Notes under the pieces: model-generated
The model's input: the letters and a program-made list of their open reading frames with translations, nothing else
Told to the model about the DNA's origin: nothing
Databases searched by the model: none
Part shown: piece by piece, positions 27,526 through 37,716 of the stretch
Layout of the letters: each line of letters opens with the position of its first letter
Position numbering within the stretch: the first letter of the stretch is position 1
Source of the DNA: Legionella fairfieldensis ATCC 49588
GTDB taxonomy: Bacteria; Pseudomonadota; Gammaproteobacteria; Legionellales; Legionellaceae
Length of the DNA stretch: 64,000 nt
Assembly (NCBI RefSeq): GCF_000621525.1
Contig: NZ_JHYC01000007.1
Coordinates: forward strand, 1-64,000
Reading direction: 5' to 3'
Position numbers and translations under genes: made by a program

Positions 27526-29384
27526 GAGGAAGCATCGCTTTTTTTGAGTTCAAAGTAAGCATCCATCACTTTCCGCGCTACATTGGATGCGGCAAAATCA
27601 TTTTCTACCATGACAGCTACTGCTATTTCAGGATTTTCTACAGGAGCAAAAGCAATAATTAAAGAATGATCTCTTAAATATTCAGGAATATCCTCATAAC
27701 GTGCTTTCCGTACCTTTTCATAATGTTTTCCTCCGAATACTTGAGCAGTGCCAGTTTTCGCGGCTACAGAATAAGGCGCATTTCTACCAAAACGATAGCC
27801 TGTGCCTTCATTATTGGTAATGACTGATTGCATGGCTTCCGCAATAATTGTCCAGTAATTATCGTCTTTAAGCCGCATGGGATATTCTTCCAGCGGTTTA
27901 TACTCGTGGACTTCTCCCTTATCATTTTGAATGGCTTTGGCGAGTAAATGAGGTCTGAAACGTTTCCCTTTCTGACTTAAAGAGGCAGTTGCATTGGCAA
28001 GCTGTAAAGGGGAAACCAGCATAAAGCCCTGGCCAATGGATGTAATAATGGTATCTCCCGGATACCAGGATAGGCCCTTGGTTTGCAATTTCCAATGTTT
28101 ACTGGGAACCAGGCCCGGTGCTTCTTCATTAAGATCTACGTGGGTCAATTGGCCAAAGCCAAATTGTCTCAGCATATCCTCAATGGCATTGATACCCATT
28201 TTATGACCCAATTGATAAAAATAGGTATCACAGGAGACCGTGATGGCACGTTTTAAACTGATGAAACCATGCCCCGTTTTCTTCCAGTCCCGATAAGGAT
28301 GACTGACCCCAGGTAAACGAAACCATCCAGGATCGTAAATACTAAAATTACTATCTACAACACCTTTTTCCAGACCAGCCAGTCCCATAAAAGGTTTTAT
28401 TGTAGATGCGGGAGGATATAAACCTCTTACGGCGCGATTATAAAGCGGTCTATCCCGAGCTGTTGCCAACTTCTGATAATCTGTAGAGTTGATGCCGTTT
28501 ACAAATGCGTTAGGATCATAACTGGGAGAGCTTACCATGGCTAATATATCACCACCATGAGTACTCATTGCAACGACTGCACCCCGTTTATCTTTCATGG
28601 CTTCATAAGCAACTCGTTGCAGGCGCGCATCAATTGTCAAATAAAGTTTTTCTCCCGAAACCGGATTTTGTTTACTAACGACTCTTAATGTTCTGCCACT
28701 AACATCTGTTTCTACCTGTTGATAACCCACTTCGCCATGTAAAATGGATTCATAAAATTTTTCAATGCCTGATTTACCAATAAAGTTGGTGGCGCGATAA
28801 TTGGTTGGATCAACCTGACGTAGTTCCTGGACATTAATTCGTCCTACGTAGCCTAAAAAATGAGCGGTCATTTCACCCAATGGATAGTAGCGCATTAACC
28901 TGGCCTTAATACTAACACCAGAAAACTGATATTGATTACTGGCAAAAACAGCTACTTCTTCCTGATTTAATTTAAGCTTGAAAGGAATGGGAACAAAAGA
29001 ACGATTTTGTTTGCGAAGACGGTTAAAATTCTCAATATCATCATCTGTGATAGAAGGAAGAAGGGCTTGGAGTTTTTTCAAAGTCTCCGGCATGTTTTTA
29101 ACGTGTTCAGGAACGATTTCCAGAACATAGACAGGTATATTTTCTGCCAGAACAATACCATTTTTATCAAGAATAATTCCTCGAGGAGGAGCAATAGGTA
29201 TAATGCTCATCTGATTTTTTAAGGACAGGGTTTGGTAACGTTTGAATTCCGAGATTTGTAAGTACGCTAAACGTAAAAAAAGCACAGAAGATAAAACAAA
29301 TATCATTGCCATAAGCAGGTTAATACGAAAGCGATATAAACGCGATTCTTCATAGGTATGTCTTACTGATTTATTTAGTCGCAT
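27522..29384 (-). CDS. mrdA: Penicillin-binding protein 2 (MrdA)
   Basis: PBP2 is the class B transpeptidase of side-wall growth. It has a short cytoplasmic tail, one membrane helix (INLLMAMIFVLSSVLFLRL), the PBP dimerisation domain (PPRGIILDKNGIVLAENIPV), and a transpeptidase domain with the active Ser in PPASTIKPFMGLAGLEKG, the SxN-type SCDTYF motif, and the KTG box in AAKTGTAQVFGG. The longest frame starts with TTG at 29393; I prefer the ATG at 29384 (MRLNKSVRHT), though neither has a strong ribosome binding site. Length is 620 residues. Transcribed with rlmH upstream and rodA downstream. Confidence 0.95.
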   Translation of the reverse strand: MRLNKSVRHTYEESRLYRFRINLLMAMIFVLSSVLFLRLAYLQISEFKRYQTLSLKNQMSIIPIAPPRGIILDKNGIVLAENIPVYVLEIVPEHVKNMPETLKKLQALLPSITDDDIENFNRLRKQNRSFVPIPFKLKLNQEEVAVFASNQYQFSGVSIKARLMRYYPLGEMTAHFLGYVGRINVQELRQVDPTNYRATNFIGKSGIEKFYESILHGEVGYQQVETDVSGRTLRVVSKQNPVSGEKLYLTIDARLQRVAYEAMKDKRGAVVAMSTHGGDILAMVSSPSYDPNAFVNGINSTDYQKLATARDRPLYNRAVRGLYPPASTIKPFMGLAGLEKGVVDSNFSIYDPGWFRLPGVSHPYRDWKKTGHGFISLKRAITVSCDTYFYQLGHKMGINAIEDMLRQFGFGQLTHVDLNEEAPGLVPSKHWKLQTKGLSWYPGDTIITSIGQGFMLVSPLQLANATASLSQKGKRFRPHLLAKAIQNDKGEVHEYKPLEEYPMRLKDDNYWTIIAEAMQSVITNNEGTGYRFGRNAPYSVAAKTGTAQVFGGKHYEKVRKARYEDIPEYLRDHSLIIAFAPVENPEIAVAVMVENDFAASNVARKVMDAYFELKKSDASS

Positions 29385-29442
29385 GACATACAATTACCAA
29401 GAGGGTGGAAGGAAAAGCAGTACACATCTTTAGCTAAGAATC

Positions 29443-29913
29443 TCATTTATGATAAGGATGATTATGAATAATAGACCAGGCTCTGTAAACTGCCTCCAGC
29501 AGAATAATTCGAACCAAAGGATGAGGTAAGGTTAATCGAGATAAGGACCATTGCTCACTGGAGCGGGCAATAATCGCTGGAGCCAGTCCTTCGGGACCGC
29601 CAATAATAAAACATAGATGACTTGTGATTTGTTGTAATTGTTCGATTTTTCCCGCTAATTTTTCGCTGCTGAATGAATTTCCATCAATGGTTAAAGCAAT
29701 GATACGTGCACCATTAGGAATTGCTGCATTGATTAAAACAGCTTCTTTTTCTAAAATGCGGGCTAAATCAGTAGACTTGCCTCGTTTTAATAAAGGAATT
29801 TCAATTAAATGGAAACTGACAAATTCCTGCAAACGTTTTGAAAAATCCAGGACTGCTTCATTGACCCAATGAGGCATTTTGTTGCCGCAGGCAATAAGCG
29901 TTATCTTAAACAT
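29443..29913 (-). CDS. rlmH: 23S rRNA pseudouridine-1915 N3-methyltransferase RlmH
   Basis: RlmH is a SPOUT-class methyltransferase that modifies pseudouridine 1915 in helix 69 of 23S rRNA. The 156-residue product ends with the trefoil-knot signature: [20 protein letters not shown], then the [20 protein letters not shown] helix, and the terminal YHK. It starts three bases after rsfS. Order and size match other gammaproteobacteria. Confidence 0.96.
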   Translation of the reverse strand: MFKITLIACGNKMPHWVNEAVLDFSKRLQEFVSFHLIEIPLLKRGKSTDLARILEKEAVLINAAIPNGARIIALTIDGNSFSSEKLAGKIEQLQQITSHLCFIIGGPEGLAPAIIARSSEQWSLSRLTLPHPLVRIILLEAVYRAWSIIHNHPYHK

Positions 29914-29918
29914 GGGTG

Positions 29919-30257
29919 TTATTTGTCAACGGAATCATGTTGCCAAAGACCTTCAAGATTGTAAAAGGCTCGACTGTCAGGTTGCATCACGTGCAAGACA
30001 AAATCGCCAAAATCAATCAAGGCCCATTCCCCACTTTCAAGGCCAGTTTGACTGAGAGCTGCCAACCCCAAAGTTTTCATGTGTTCAATAACATGCTCTG
30101 CAATCGCTTTAACCTGACGAGAGGAACGACCGCTACCTATAATCATATAATCTGTTACAGAAGTTTGATCTTTAACATCAATGACTTGGACATCAATTGC
30201 CTGATTGTCATCCAGTGATTTAAGTAACTCCTTTAAAAACAATGGTTGATTCAACAT
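29919..30257 (-). CDS. rsfS: Ribosomal silencing factor RsfS
   Basis: RsfS binds ribosomal protein uL14 and blocks 30S-50S joining in starved cells. The product shows [20 protein letters not shown] and [20 protein letters not shown], then [16 protein letters not shown] near the C-terminus, the family signature. The longest frame begins with TTG at 30314. The ATG at 30257 ([12 protein letters not shown]) gives 112 residues, close to the usual 105-110. It heads the rsfS-rlmH-mrdA-rodA group, as in E. coli. Confidence 0.93.
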   Translation of the reverse strand: MLNQPLFLKELLKSLDDNQAIDVQVIDVKDQTSVTDYMIIGSGRSSRQVKAIAEHVIEHMKTLGLAALSQTGLESGEWALIDFGDFVLHVMQPDSRAFYNLEGLWQHDSVDK

Positions 30258-30310
30258 ACTTAAAAAATCTTGCTCAAAAGGAACAAATGATACCAGTATT
30301 GTCTGAACTC

Positions 30311-31813
30311 TCAAAGGATCTTTTTGTCCTTATTCTCTGGCAAGCTTATATTTAACGGGTACTTGCCTTCATTCTTTTCATGATAGGCCAGCAATACTTT
30401 AATAACCCGATGTAAAACGACACAAAACAAAGTGGCTATTAGTAAAATATACAAAAGAAGGGTAAAGGTCTGTGCATAATGTGTTTTCAATTCAAATAAA
30501 GATAATGCCTGAGAATTAATGGATGTTAAATTAGCTAATTTTCCTGATAAAAAAGCACCAATTCCCAAGGACACAAAAAATATTCCCATCATGGTGCTTA
30601 CTTTTTTACGGCTGGCCAGCACGGTAATTGCTGATAAACCCACTGGCGATAATAACAGTTCCGCAATAGAAAACATTAAATACGCAGGAATAAAATAGAG
30701 AGGTGATAATAATGCATCTGGTGTTTTACTATAGCAGGCTATTGTAATTAAAATATAGGCAATAGACATGAAAATCATTGCTAATAAAAATTTATTACCT
30801 GTACGTACTCCACTTTGGGTTAGAGTTAACTCAGGTTTACTACGCGATAATAAATAACCAAACACTATCATACCGAAACTTTGTACGCCTACATAATAAG
30901 GTGGTGGAAAATTAATGCCAAATAAGGTGGGTCTGACTACTCGCGCTATAAACAGGGTAAGTGACATGAACATCTGAAAATAAAATGCCCAGAATAATAC
31001 GGAAATAATACACAACAAACCGATAACCGCAGTTTGCCTGGCCTGTTGGGCTGGCTCCCGTATGATGGAAAAGATTAAGTAAGTTAAGGATAAAAAAACA
31101 ACCCCGGCAAAGGCTGCATCGGCGAAAATCGGATAGTTGAAAATGTAAAATGCGATCAGCCACAGTGCAGCCATTAATCCGGTGGCTTTTAGTAATTTTA
31201 TTAAACGAAACTCATAAGGTAGATAATCCGCTATTTTATAATAGTGCACACCATAGACAAATACAGCAAAGGCAAAAGTCATTCCCAGTGCAGCACTGGC
31301 AAAAGATACTGACCACCCAAAATTAATATTAAGTATACTGGGTATAGTAGTTCCTAAAATAATGCCGGTGGTTATTCCCATATAAAAAATGGTAAAGCCA
31401 CTTTCACGCCCAGAGGAACCAACCGGGTATTCATTACCTAACAGAGAGGAAATATTGGGTTTTAGTAAGCCTGTCCCCACCGCAATACCAGCTAATACAG
31501 CAGGCAGACCATAATCCGAGTGAAGAAAGGTCAGTCCCAGATAACTAAAAAACAGAAAAATGGCGCCTGTTAAAATTGCTCTTTTTTGACCTAATAAGTG
31601 ATCGGCAATCCAGCCCCCAATGACAGGTGAAAGATAAGTAAGTGCCGTAAAAGAACCAACGAGTTCATAAATCCGTTGATCCTGCCATTTAAAATGCAAA
31701 GTCAGATAAAGAGCAAGAAGGGATTGGACTACATAGAAACCATATCTTTCCCACATTTCTGTGGCGAAAAAAATACGAAGGGTAGGCGGATGAGTTGTTA
31801 GTCCATTTTGCAC
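30311..31813 (-). CDS. POT/PTR2 family proton-coupled peptide transporter
   Basis: This is an inner-membrane major-facilitator protein that imports di- or tripeptides with protons. It has about 12-14 helices in 500 residues. The POT signature is present: the E-x2-ER motif in FFATEMWERYGFYVVQSLLA, followed by TYLSPVIGGWIADHLLGQKR and GLLKPNISSLLGNEYP. The stop codon lies 53 bases before the rsfS ATG on the same strand, so it could be co-transcribed. Legionella lives on amino acids and peptides, which fits. The exact substrate is not readable. Confidence 0.9.
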   Translation of the reverse strand: MQNGLTTHPPTLRIFFATEMWERYGFYVVQSLLALYLTLHFKWQDQRIYELVGSFTALTYLSPVIGGWIADHLLGQKRAILTGAIFLFFSYLGLTFLHSDYGLPAVLAGIAVGTGLLKPNISSLLGNEYPVGSSGRESGFTIFYMGITTGIILGTTIPSILNINFGWSVSFASAALGMTFAFAVFVYGVHYYKIADYLPYEFRLIKLLKATGLMAALWLIAFYIFNYPIFADAAFAGVVFLSLTYLIFSIIREPAQQARQTAVIGLLCIISVLFWAFYFQMFMSLTLFIARVVRPTLFGINFPPPYYVGVQSFGMIVFGYLLSRSKPELTLTQSGVRTGNKFLLAMIFMSIAYILITIACYSKTPDALLSPLYFIPAYLMFSIAELLLSPVGLSAITVLASRKKVSTMMGIFFVSLGIGAFLSGKLANLTSINSQALSLFELKTHYAQTFTLLLYILLIATLFCVVLHRVIKVLLAYHEKNEGKYPLNISLPENKDKKIL

Positions 31814-31875
31814 GATAATTCTGGCTAATTAAAAATTATCAAGACAGTCTATCATGGGATTCTATTCTATACATA

Positions 31876-31900
31876 GAGATATTAAGATGAGATATTAAGA
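31876..31900. repeat. Tandem 12-base direct repeat between hutU and the POT gene
   Basis: GAGATATTAAGA occurs twice, at 31876-31887 and 31889-31900, one base apart (period 13). It lies 63-87 bases upstream of the POT transporter on the minus strand and 71-95 bases before hutU on the plus strand. On the minus strand each copy contains CTTAATATC, like a PmrA half-site, but the 13-base spacing differs from the usual 11. Confidence 0.55.
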
Positions 31901-31970
31901 AGCTCTGTACTTCTAATGATGCCTACGTACCCGGTAGGAGTGATATGCTATACACCAGGATGGAGAAAAG

Positions 31971-33659
31971 ATGATAAGGCAAACTGGCAATACATTCCAG
32001 ATCAAAGCAAATCGAGGTTCTACGTTAGAAGCAAAAAACTGGCTTACTGAAGCAGCTTTACGAATGTTGTGTAATAACCTCGATAAGGAAGTCGCTGAAA
32101 ATCCCGATTCATTGATAGTCTATGGCGGGCTTGGACGTGCAGCACGTGATTGGGCCTCGTTTAATAAAATAGTAGAAGTTCTTAAAGAACTGGATACCAA
32201 TCAGACACTTCTTATTCAGTCTGGCAAACCCGTTGGTGTATTTACCACGCATGAAGATGCTCCTCGTGTTCTAATTGCAAATTCTAACCTGGTTCCCCAT
32301 TGGGCTACCTGGGATCATTTCAACGAGCTTGATAAAAAGGGTCTGATAATGTACGGTCAGATGACCGCCGGGAGCTGGATCTACATTGGTTCGCAAGGAA
32401 TAGTGCAAGGAACTTACGAAACATTTATGGCGTGCGCAAAAAAGCATTATGCGGGTGATTTGTCCGGCCGTTGGGTTTTAACCGCTGGATTAGGGGGTAT
32501 GGGCGGTGCACAACCTTTGGCAGCTACTATGACAGGTGCCAGTATGCTTGCTGTTGAATGTGATATTGATCGAATCAAAAAACGCTTAAAATCCCATTAT
32601 CTGGACACGTATACTACCGACCTCAATGAAGCATTAACCTGGATAGAGGAATCCTGTAAACAGGAAGAAGCCTTATCGGTAGGATTATTAGGAAATGCCG
32701 CTGACGTGTATCCTGAACTGTTAAAACGGGGGGTTAAACCTTCTCTGATAACCGATCAAACGAGTGCCCATGATCCGTTAAATGGGTATTTACCAAAGGG
32801 TTGGTCTTTGGAAAAAGTGCAGAAATTACGCCAACTCTCACCACAGGATGTTATTGCTGCCGCAAAAGCATCGATGGCAGAGCAGGTCAATGCCATGTTA
32901 GGCTTTCAACGTCAAGGTATTCCTGTTTTTGATTATGGTAATAATATTCGTCAAATGGCTTATGAAGAAGGTGTTTCAGAAGCATTTACTATCCCAGGTT
33001 TTGTACCTGCCTATATTCGTCCTTTATTTTGTGAAGGGATAGGTCCTTTTCGCTGGGTTGCTTTGTCCGGTGATCCAGAAGATATTTATGCTACCGATAA
33101 TAAGGTAAAAAGTCTGGTGCCAGAGGATGAGCATTTACATCGTTGGTTAACGATGGCTAAAGAAAGAATTGCTTTCCAGGGACTTCCTGCGCGGATATGT
33201 TGGCTGGGACTGGCTGATCGGGCGCGGGTCGCATTGGCTTTTAACGATATGGTAAAAAAGAAAGAATTGAAAGCCCCTGTAGTTATCGGACGTGATCATC
33301 TTGATTCAGGCTCTGTTGCAAGTCCAAATCGCGAAACTGAAAACATGTTAGATGGTAGCGATGCGGTGTCAGATTGGCCATTGTTAAATGCGTTGTTAAA
33401 CTGTGCCAGTGGTGCTACCTGGGTGAGTATTCATCATGGCGGAGGCGTTGGTATGGGATTTTCGCAACATGCTGGTGCGGTTATTGTTGCTGACGGGACG
33501 GAAAAGGCTGCGGCACGTATCAGCCGTGTGCTTCATAATGATCCGGCTACAGGTGTTATGCGCCATGCAGATGCGGGTTATCAGTTAGCGAGACAATGCG
33601 CCAAAAAGAATGGCTTGTGGTTACCTATGGAGCAAATTGGAGAACCGTCTCATGGCTGA
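31971..33659 (+). CDS. hutU: Urocanate hydratase HutU
   Basis: HutU converts urocanate to imidazolonepropionate in histidine breakdown, using tightly bound NAD. The 562-residue product has the family landmarks: [59 protein letters not shown], the Rossmann motif [17 protein letters not shown], and [17 protein letters not shown] near the end. The ribosome binding site GGAG lies five bases before the ATG. It overlaps hutH by eight bases. hutI and hutG are not next to it. Confidence 0.97.
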   Translation: MIRQTGNTFQIKANRGSTLEAKNWLTEAALRMLCNNLDKEVAENPDSLIVYGGLGRAARDWASFNKIVEVLKELDTNQTLLIQSGKPVGVFTTHEDAPRVLIANSNLVPHWATWDHFNELDKKGLIMYGQMTAGSWIYIGSQGIVQGTYETFMACAKKHYAGDLSGRWVLTAGLGGMGGAQPLAATMTGASMLAVECDIDRIKKRLKSHYLDTYTTDLNEALTWIEESCKQEEALSVGLLGNAADVYPELLKRGVKPSLITDQTSAHDPLNGYLPKGWSLEKVQKLRQLSPQDVIAAAKASMAEQVNAMLGFQRQGIPVFDYGNNIRQMAYEEGVSEAFTIPGFVPAYIRPLFCEGIGPFRWVALSGDPEDIYATDNKVKSLVPEDEHLHRWLTMAKERIAFQGLPARICWLGLADRARVALAFNDMVKKKELKAPVVIGRDHLDSGSVASPNRETENMLDGSDAVSDWPLLNALLNCASGATWVSIHHGGGVGMGFSQHAGAVIVADGTEKAAARISRVLHNDPATGVMRHADAGYQLARQCAKKNGLWLPMEQIGEPSHG

Positions 33660-35175
33660 GTTATTTACTCTTGTTCCTGGTCAGTTAAATCTTGCAGATA
33701 TAAAAACACTCTGTTCGCAATTTGAGCTTTTAAAATTGGACGAATCAGCTTATCCGTTGATTCAGACGTCCAATAAAACAGTGCGCCAGGTTATTGAAAG
33801 CAATAAAATAGTTTATGGTATCAATACAGGTTTTGGTTCTCTTGCAAATCAGCAAATTTCTATTGAACATTTAAAACAATTACAGCGTAATATTCTGCTT
33901 TCGCATGCTTGCGGGACAGGAGAACTTCTTTCTGATGAAATGGTCGCTCTTATTATTTTGCTTAAGATTAATAGTCTGGCACAGGGTTATTCGGGTGTGA
34001 GGAGCGAGCTCATTGACGCATTAATGCTGCTATACAATGAGCGTATTTATCCTTGTATCCCCGCGAAAGGCTCGGTAGGTGCTTCGGGTGATTTGGCTCC
34101 TCTGGCACATCTTGCCTTGCCTTTAATTGGCGAAGGTGAGGTGCGATATCAGGGAAAAGTTATAAAGGCCGAAAAAGGATTAAAAATTGCGGGATTGTTA
34201 CCCTTGGAATTGGCACCTAAAGAAGGGCTTGCTCTTTTAAACGGGTTGCAGGTTTCAACGGCATTGTGTCTGCATGCTTTTTTTCAAGCAGAAATTTTGT
34301 TTGAAACAGCAATCCTTGCAGGTAGCTTATCGATAGATGCGGCTTCAGGAAGCGATGTCCCTTTTGATGATCGGATTCACCTGGCAAGAGGGCATCAGGC
34401 TCAGCGCGATGTTGCTGCACTTTATAGAAAATTGTTATCCGGAAGTTCTATTCGTGAATCACATCGTTGCTGCGCTCGAATACAAGATCCCTATTCGTTG
34501 CGCTGTCAACCTCAGATTATGGGTGCTGTATTACAGCAAATGCGTTTTGTGGAAGACACGTTACAAGTCGAAATTAATTCGGTGACTGATAACCCTTTAA
34601 TTTTTGTCGAGGAGGGCGTTATTTTGTCGGGTGGTAATTTTCATGGTGAAATGATTGCCATGGCTGCTGATAATTTAGCATTGGCACTCGCTGAAATGGG
34701 AGCGAATTCAGAGCGTCGAATTGCATTACTCATTGATAAGAATTTTAGCGGTTTACCGGCCTATCTCGTTAAAGAATGTGGTTTAAATTCAGGTTTTATG
34801 ATTGCTCATGTCACAGCAGCAGCCTGTGCGAGTGATAATAAAGCGCTCGCTCATCCTCATTGTGTAGATAGCCTGCCTACTTCGGCCAATCAGGAAGATC
34901 ATGTGTCAATGGCAACGAATGCAGCAAGACGTCTGGACGCGATGATAGATAATACCGCAACGATACTGGCTATTGAACTGCTGGCTGCTTGTCAGGGTCT
35001 TGAGTTTCATCGTCCTTTAAAAACCTCCATAAAACTCGAAGAAGTTTATGATAAAGTCAGAACGTATATTGATGCGTATGATCAAGATCGTTATTTTGCC
35101 CCGGATATTGCCCTTATAAAACAAAAAATTCTTAAAGGAGAATTTGTTTTATCGTTTAAATCAGATAAATCTTAA
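33652..35175 (+). CDS. hutH: Histidine ammonia-lyase HutH
   Basis: HutH removes ammonia from histidine to give urocanate, using an MIO group formed from Ala-Ser-Gly. That triad lies in [15 protein letters not shown] (about residues 142-144), where the family has it. Other hallmarks are [15 protein letters not shown] near the N-terminus and [12 protein letters not shown] later. The start at 33652 ([11 protein letters not shown]) overlaps the end of hutU; the longer frame from 33610 runs inside hutU and is not real. Length is 507 residues. Together hutU-hutH give the first two steps of histidine use. Confidence 0.96.
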   Translation: MAELFTLVPGQLNLADIKTLCSQFELLKLDESAYPLIQTSNKTVRQVIESNKIVYGINTGFGSLANQQISIEHLKQLQRNILLSHACGTGELLSDEMVALIILLKINSLAQGYSGVRSELIDALMLLYNERIYPCIPAKGSVGASGDLAPLAHLALPLIGEGEVRYQGKVIKAEKGLKIAGLLPLELAPKEGLALLNGLQVSTALCLHAFFQAEILFETAILAGSLSIDAASGSDVPFDDRIHLARGHQAQRDVAALYRKLLSGSSIRESHRCCARIQDPYSLRCQPQIMGAVLQQMRFVEDTLQVEINSVTDNPLIFVEEGVILSGGNFHGEMIAMAADNLALALAEMGANSERRIALLIDKNFSGLPAYLVKECGLNSGFMIAHVTAAACASDNKALAHPHCVDSLPTSANQEDHVSMATNAARRLDAMIDNTATILAIELLAACQGLEFHRPLKTSIKLEEVYDKVRTYIDAYDQDRYFAPDIALIKQKILKGEFVLSFKSDKS

Positions 35176-35233
35176 CCATGACGCTGTATTAATATATGCT
35201 ATTGGCAATTAGTTAAGAGTTTCATGTGATTTT

Positions 35234-35680
35234 ATGACCATTGAGATATATACAGACGGGGCATGTAGAGGTAATCCTGGCCCCGGCGGTTGGGGTGCAT
35301 TATTAAGGCATCAAGGGTATGAAAAAATCCTTTATGGCAGCGAAACGTATACCACTAATAATCGTATGGAATTAATGGCTGCAATTAAGGCGCTGGAAGC
35401 ATTAAAGCGTCCTTGTGATGTTGATTTATATACTGATTCACAATATGTACGACAAGGCATGACGGCCTGGTTGTTTCAGTGGAAAAAAAAAGGTTGGCTT
35501 AATTCTAAAAAAGAACCTGTTAAAAATGCTGACCTTTGGCAATTGCTGGATGAATTGGCGAAAAAACATAAAATTACCTGGCATTGGGTGAGAGGGCATG
35601 CTGGCCATCCGGAAAATGAAAGAGCGGATGCATTGGCAAATCAGGCTATTGATGAATTACTGAGAAAAGCTATTTTATGA
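35234..35680 (+). CDS. rnhA: Ribonuclease HI
   Basis: RNase HI cuts the RNA strand of RNA-DNA hybrids. Catalytic acidic residues sit in [20 protein letters not shown] (first Asp), [18 protein letters not shown] (Glu), [18 protein letters not shown] (second Asp) and [15 protein letters not shown] (last Asp). A basic handle ([16 protein letters not shown]) is present, as in E. coli. Length is 148 residues. The rnhA-dnaQ pair is common in proteobacteria, but there they are often divergent; here they are collinear with 19 bases between. Confidence 0.96.
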   Translation: MTIEIYTDGACRGNPGPGGWGALLRHQGYEKILYGSETYTTNNRMELMAAIKALEALKRPCDVDLYTDSQYVRQGMTAWLFQWKKKGWLNSKKEPVKNADLWQLLDELAKKHKITWHWVRGHAGHPENERADALANQAIDELLRKAIL

Positions 35681-35699
35681 CAAATCGAAGGTTTTTATA

Positions 35700-36401
35700 A
35701 TGCGACAAATTGTTCTGGATACTGAAACAACAGGGATAGGTCATGAATCAGGCCATCGAATTATTGAAATTGGCTGCGTAGAATTACAAGACAGAAAGCT
35801 TACCAACAGGCATTTTCATTTTTATTTAAATCCAGAGCGAGATATTGATGAAGGTGCATTTCGCGTTCATGGTATAAGTACAGCGTTTTTGCAGGATAAG
35901 CCTTTGTTTAAGGATATAGCGGCAGAATTTATTGCGTTCATTAAAGGATCTGAATTAATTATTCACAACGCACCTTTTGATGTCGGTTTTTTAAATGCTG
36001 AATTACGATTAGCAGGCTTGCCAGAGCAGATTAACGATTTTTGTTCCATATGTGACACATTAGTCCTTGCCAAAGAAAAACATCCCGGTCAACGAAATAA
36101 TCTGGACGCGCTATGCAAACGTTATGAGATTGATAACTCTAATCGAACGTTGCACGGGGCTTTATTGGATGCCGAAATTTTAGCCTTTGTTTATTTGGCG
36201 ATGACGGGCGGCCAGGCTGAATTGTTTGATGAAAAGATCGAAGTTATCACCCCTTCTGAAACAGATTTAACCCATACTGCAATGCATTTAACTAACAATT
36301 CGCCTGTTATCCTTGCCAAGGAAGAGGAATTGATCCGACATAACGATTTTATTCAATTTTTAATAAAAAAATCAGGTAATACCCTTTGGACAGTTGAATA
36401 A
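35700..36401 (+). CDS. dnaQ: DNA polymerase III epsilon subunit (3'-5' proofreading exonuclease)
   Basis: DnaQ proofreads for the replicative polymerase. The three exonuclease motifs are visible: Exo I VLDTETTGIG, Exo II around IIHNAPFDVGFLNAEL, and Exo III with RTLHGALLDAEILAFVYLAM. The C-terminal tail (about 185-233), which binds the alpha subunit, is present, and the length of 233 residues is close to E. coli. The ribosome binding site AAGG is eight bases upstream. Confidence 0.95.
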   Translation: MRQIVLDTETTGIGHESGHRIIEIGCVELQDRKLTNRHFHFYLNPERDIDEGAFRVHGISTAFLQDKPLFKDIAAEFIAFIKGSELIIHNAPFDVGFLNAELRLAGLPEQINDFCSICDTLVLAKEKHPGQRNNLDALCKRYEIDNSNRTLHGALLDAEILAFVYLAMTGGQAELFDEKIEVITPSETDLTHTAMHLTNNSPVILAKEEELIRHNDFIQFLIKKSGNTLWTVE

Positions 36402-36464
36402 AACTGGAAATGTACAATTTTTGTCCTATATTTAGGATCAAGATAGTTATTTTTCAGGACAATC

Positions 36465-36977
36465 ATGGATGGAATCAGATTTGGCAAGTGGTGGCCTGTT
36501 ATTATCTCTGCTGTGTTTTTGATTTTTCTCGGCAAAGGGCAAGAGGTTTCTGCTCGTTCGTTTGACGAAACTAACCCGCGGTTAATGCTTGTTGCTTCCA
36601 ATACGTTTATTTTTAACCCTAAAACACGAGTATGGAAGGCTGTACAGAATGGTAAGGTCATTCGATCAGGTAAAGCATCAGGGGGCAGTCATTATTGTCA
36701 TGACGTAAAGCGCGCCTGTAGAACGCCCTCTGGCACTTATCGTGTGATTAGTAAAGGAGGGCCTGAGTGTCGCTCCAGCCGTTATCCTCTGGGTAAAGGC
36801 GGCTCAAGAATGCCTTATTGCATGTTTTTCAGCAAAAACTATGCGATTCATGGTTCTTATGATGTACCTAATCGTAATGCCAGCCATGGTTGTATTCGTG
36901 TTCATCCGGGCGATGCACGGTGGTTGAGTAAAAAATTTATTAATATAGGAACAACCGTAGTGGTTCATCCTTATTAA
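36465..36977 (+). CDS. Small exported L,D-transpeptidase (YkuD)
   Basis: The 170-residue product has a signal peptide (WWPVIISAVFLIFLGKG) and then little more than a YkuD catalytic domain: HDVKRACRTPSGTYRVISK, YCMFFSKNYAIHGSYDVPN, and the catalytic ASHGCIRVHPGDARWL. It resembles the catalytic half of the 16305-17045 protein, including the paired Cys residues around the active site, but lacks the LysM-like N-terminus. Proteins of this type are annotated as EnhA-like in Legionella; that name is not certain here. AGGA lies five bases before the ATG. Confidence 0.88.
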   Translation: MDGIRFGKWWPVIISAVFLIFLGKGQEVSARSFDETNPRLMLVASNTFIFNPKTRVWKAVQNGKVIRSGKASGGSHYCHDVKRACRTPSGTYRVISKGGPECRSSRYPLGKGGSRMPYCMFFSKNYAIHGSYDVPNRNASHGCIRVHPGDARWLSKKFINIGTTVVVHPY

Positions 36978-36996
36978 TAATCAATTGGATCTTAAT

Positions 36997-37168
36997 GTAA
37001 GTGTTCACGGGATATGCAAATTTTCTCATCCAGACTTTGTCCCATGACTCGTTTTTCCCGCGCAGGACATAACAATTAGCACCATGTCTAATTTGTAGGT
37101 AGTTTCCCGCCACGCGGGAAAGACATTGACGTTATATGCTTCTTAATTACTATTCCGTGAACACCTAC
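36997..37168. mobile_element. 172-bp MITE-like element with inverted ends
   Basis: The left end GTAAGTGTTCACGGGATA (36997-37014) and the reverse complement of the right end (37150-37168) agree at 16 of 18 positions. The interior has no coding sequence. It holds a perfect eight-base hairpin TTTCCCGC-CAC-GCGGGAAA at 37103-37121. Related single ends occur at 1505-1523 and 52345-52363. The element lies between two convergent genes. It looks like a non-autonomous mobile element or a bidirectional terminator-type repeat. No target-site duplication was recognised. Confidence 0.55.
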
Positions 37169-37170
37169 TC

Positions 37171-37584
37171 TTAATCTTCCTCTTCAACGCTAAAAGAAGA
37201 ACCACAGCCGCAGGTTGTTTTGGCATTTGGATTACGAATAACAAATTGAGCACCCTGAATATTTTCGGTGTAATCAATTTCAGCTTGATTGAGGTACTGG
37301 TAGCTCATTGAATCAATTAACAATTTCACTGAAGACTTACCATTCGAACAAAACTGCTCAACTACAGTATCATCTTCCTGAATTTTTTCATCAAAAGTAA
37401 AACCATACTGAAAACCTGAGCATCCTCCACCCGTAACAAACACGCGCAGATTGAGATGGGGATTTTCTTCTTCGGCAATTAATGAGGCGACCTTGTCAGC
37501 CGCATTGGTTGAAAAATAAATACCTTGATCGGTTTTCATTTCATCTTTGTCTGTTAATGAAGATGATGTACTACTTGCTGTCAT
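37171..37584 (-). CDS. erpA: Iron-sulfur cluster insertion protein, ErpA/IscA type
   Basis: This is an A-type carrier that delivers Fe-S clusters to target enzymes. The three conserved Cys are visible: [11 protein letters not shown], and CGCGSSFSV at the end. The ATG at 37584 has GGAG five bases upstream; the frame's earlier starts lack one. Length is 137 residues, longer than the usual 110-115 because of a Ser/Thr/Asp-rich N-terminal extension of about 20 residues. The choice of ErpA over IscA rests on general resemblance and the absence of iscSU neighbours. Confidence 0.87.
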   Translation of the reverse strand: MTASSTSSSLTDKDEMKTDQGIYFSTNAADKVASLIAEEENPHLNLRVFVTGGGCSGFQYGFTFDEKIQEDDTVVEQFCSNGKSSVKLLIDSMSYQYLNQAEIDYTENIQGAQFVIRNPNAKTTCGCGSSFSVEEED

Positions 37585-37716
37585 AAAAACTCCGGATAAC
37601 CGTATATTTAATTGTATAGCTGCTATCAATATTTTGCCAGCTTAAGATTATTTAAACTATATTTTATTGTCCCGACAAATCACTTAAAATAATTTCCTGC
37701 GGCAGCTTCTCTTTTT

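Noticed and set aside
33610..33651. Upstream extension of hutH inside hutU
   Set aside because: The extra 14 codons match no HutH N-terminus, and the ATG at 33652 has GGAG upstream.
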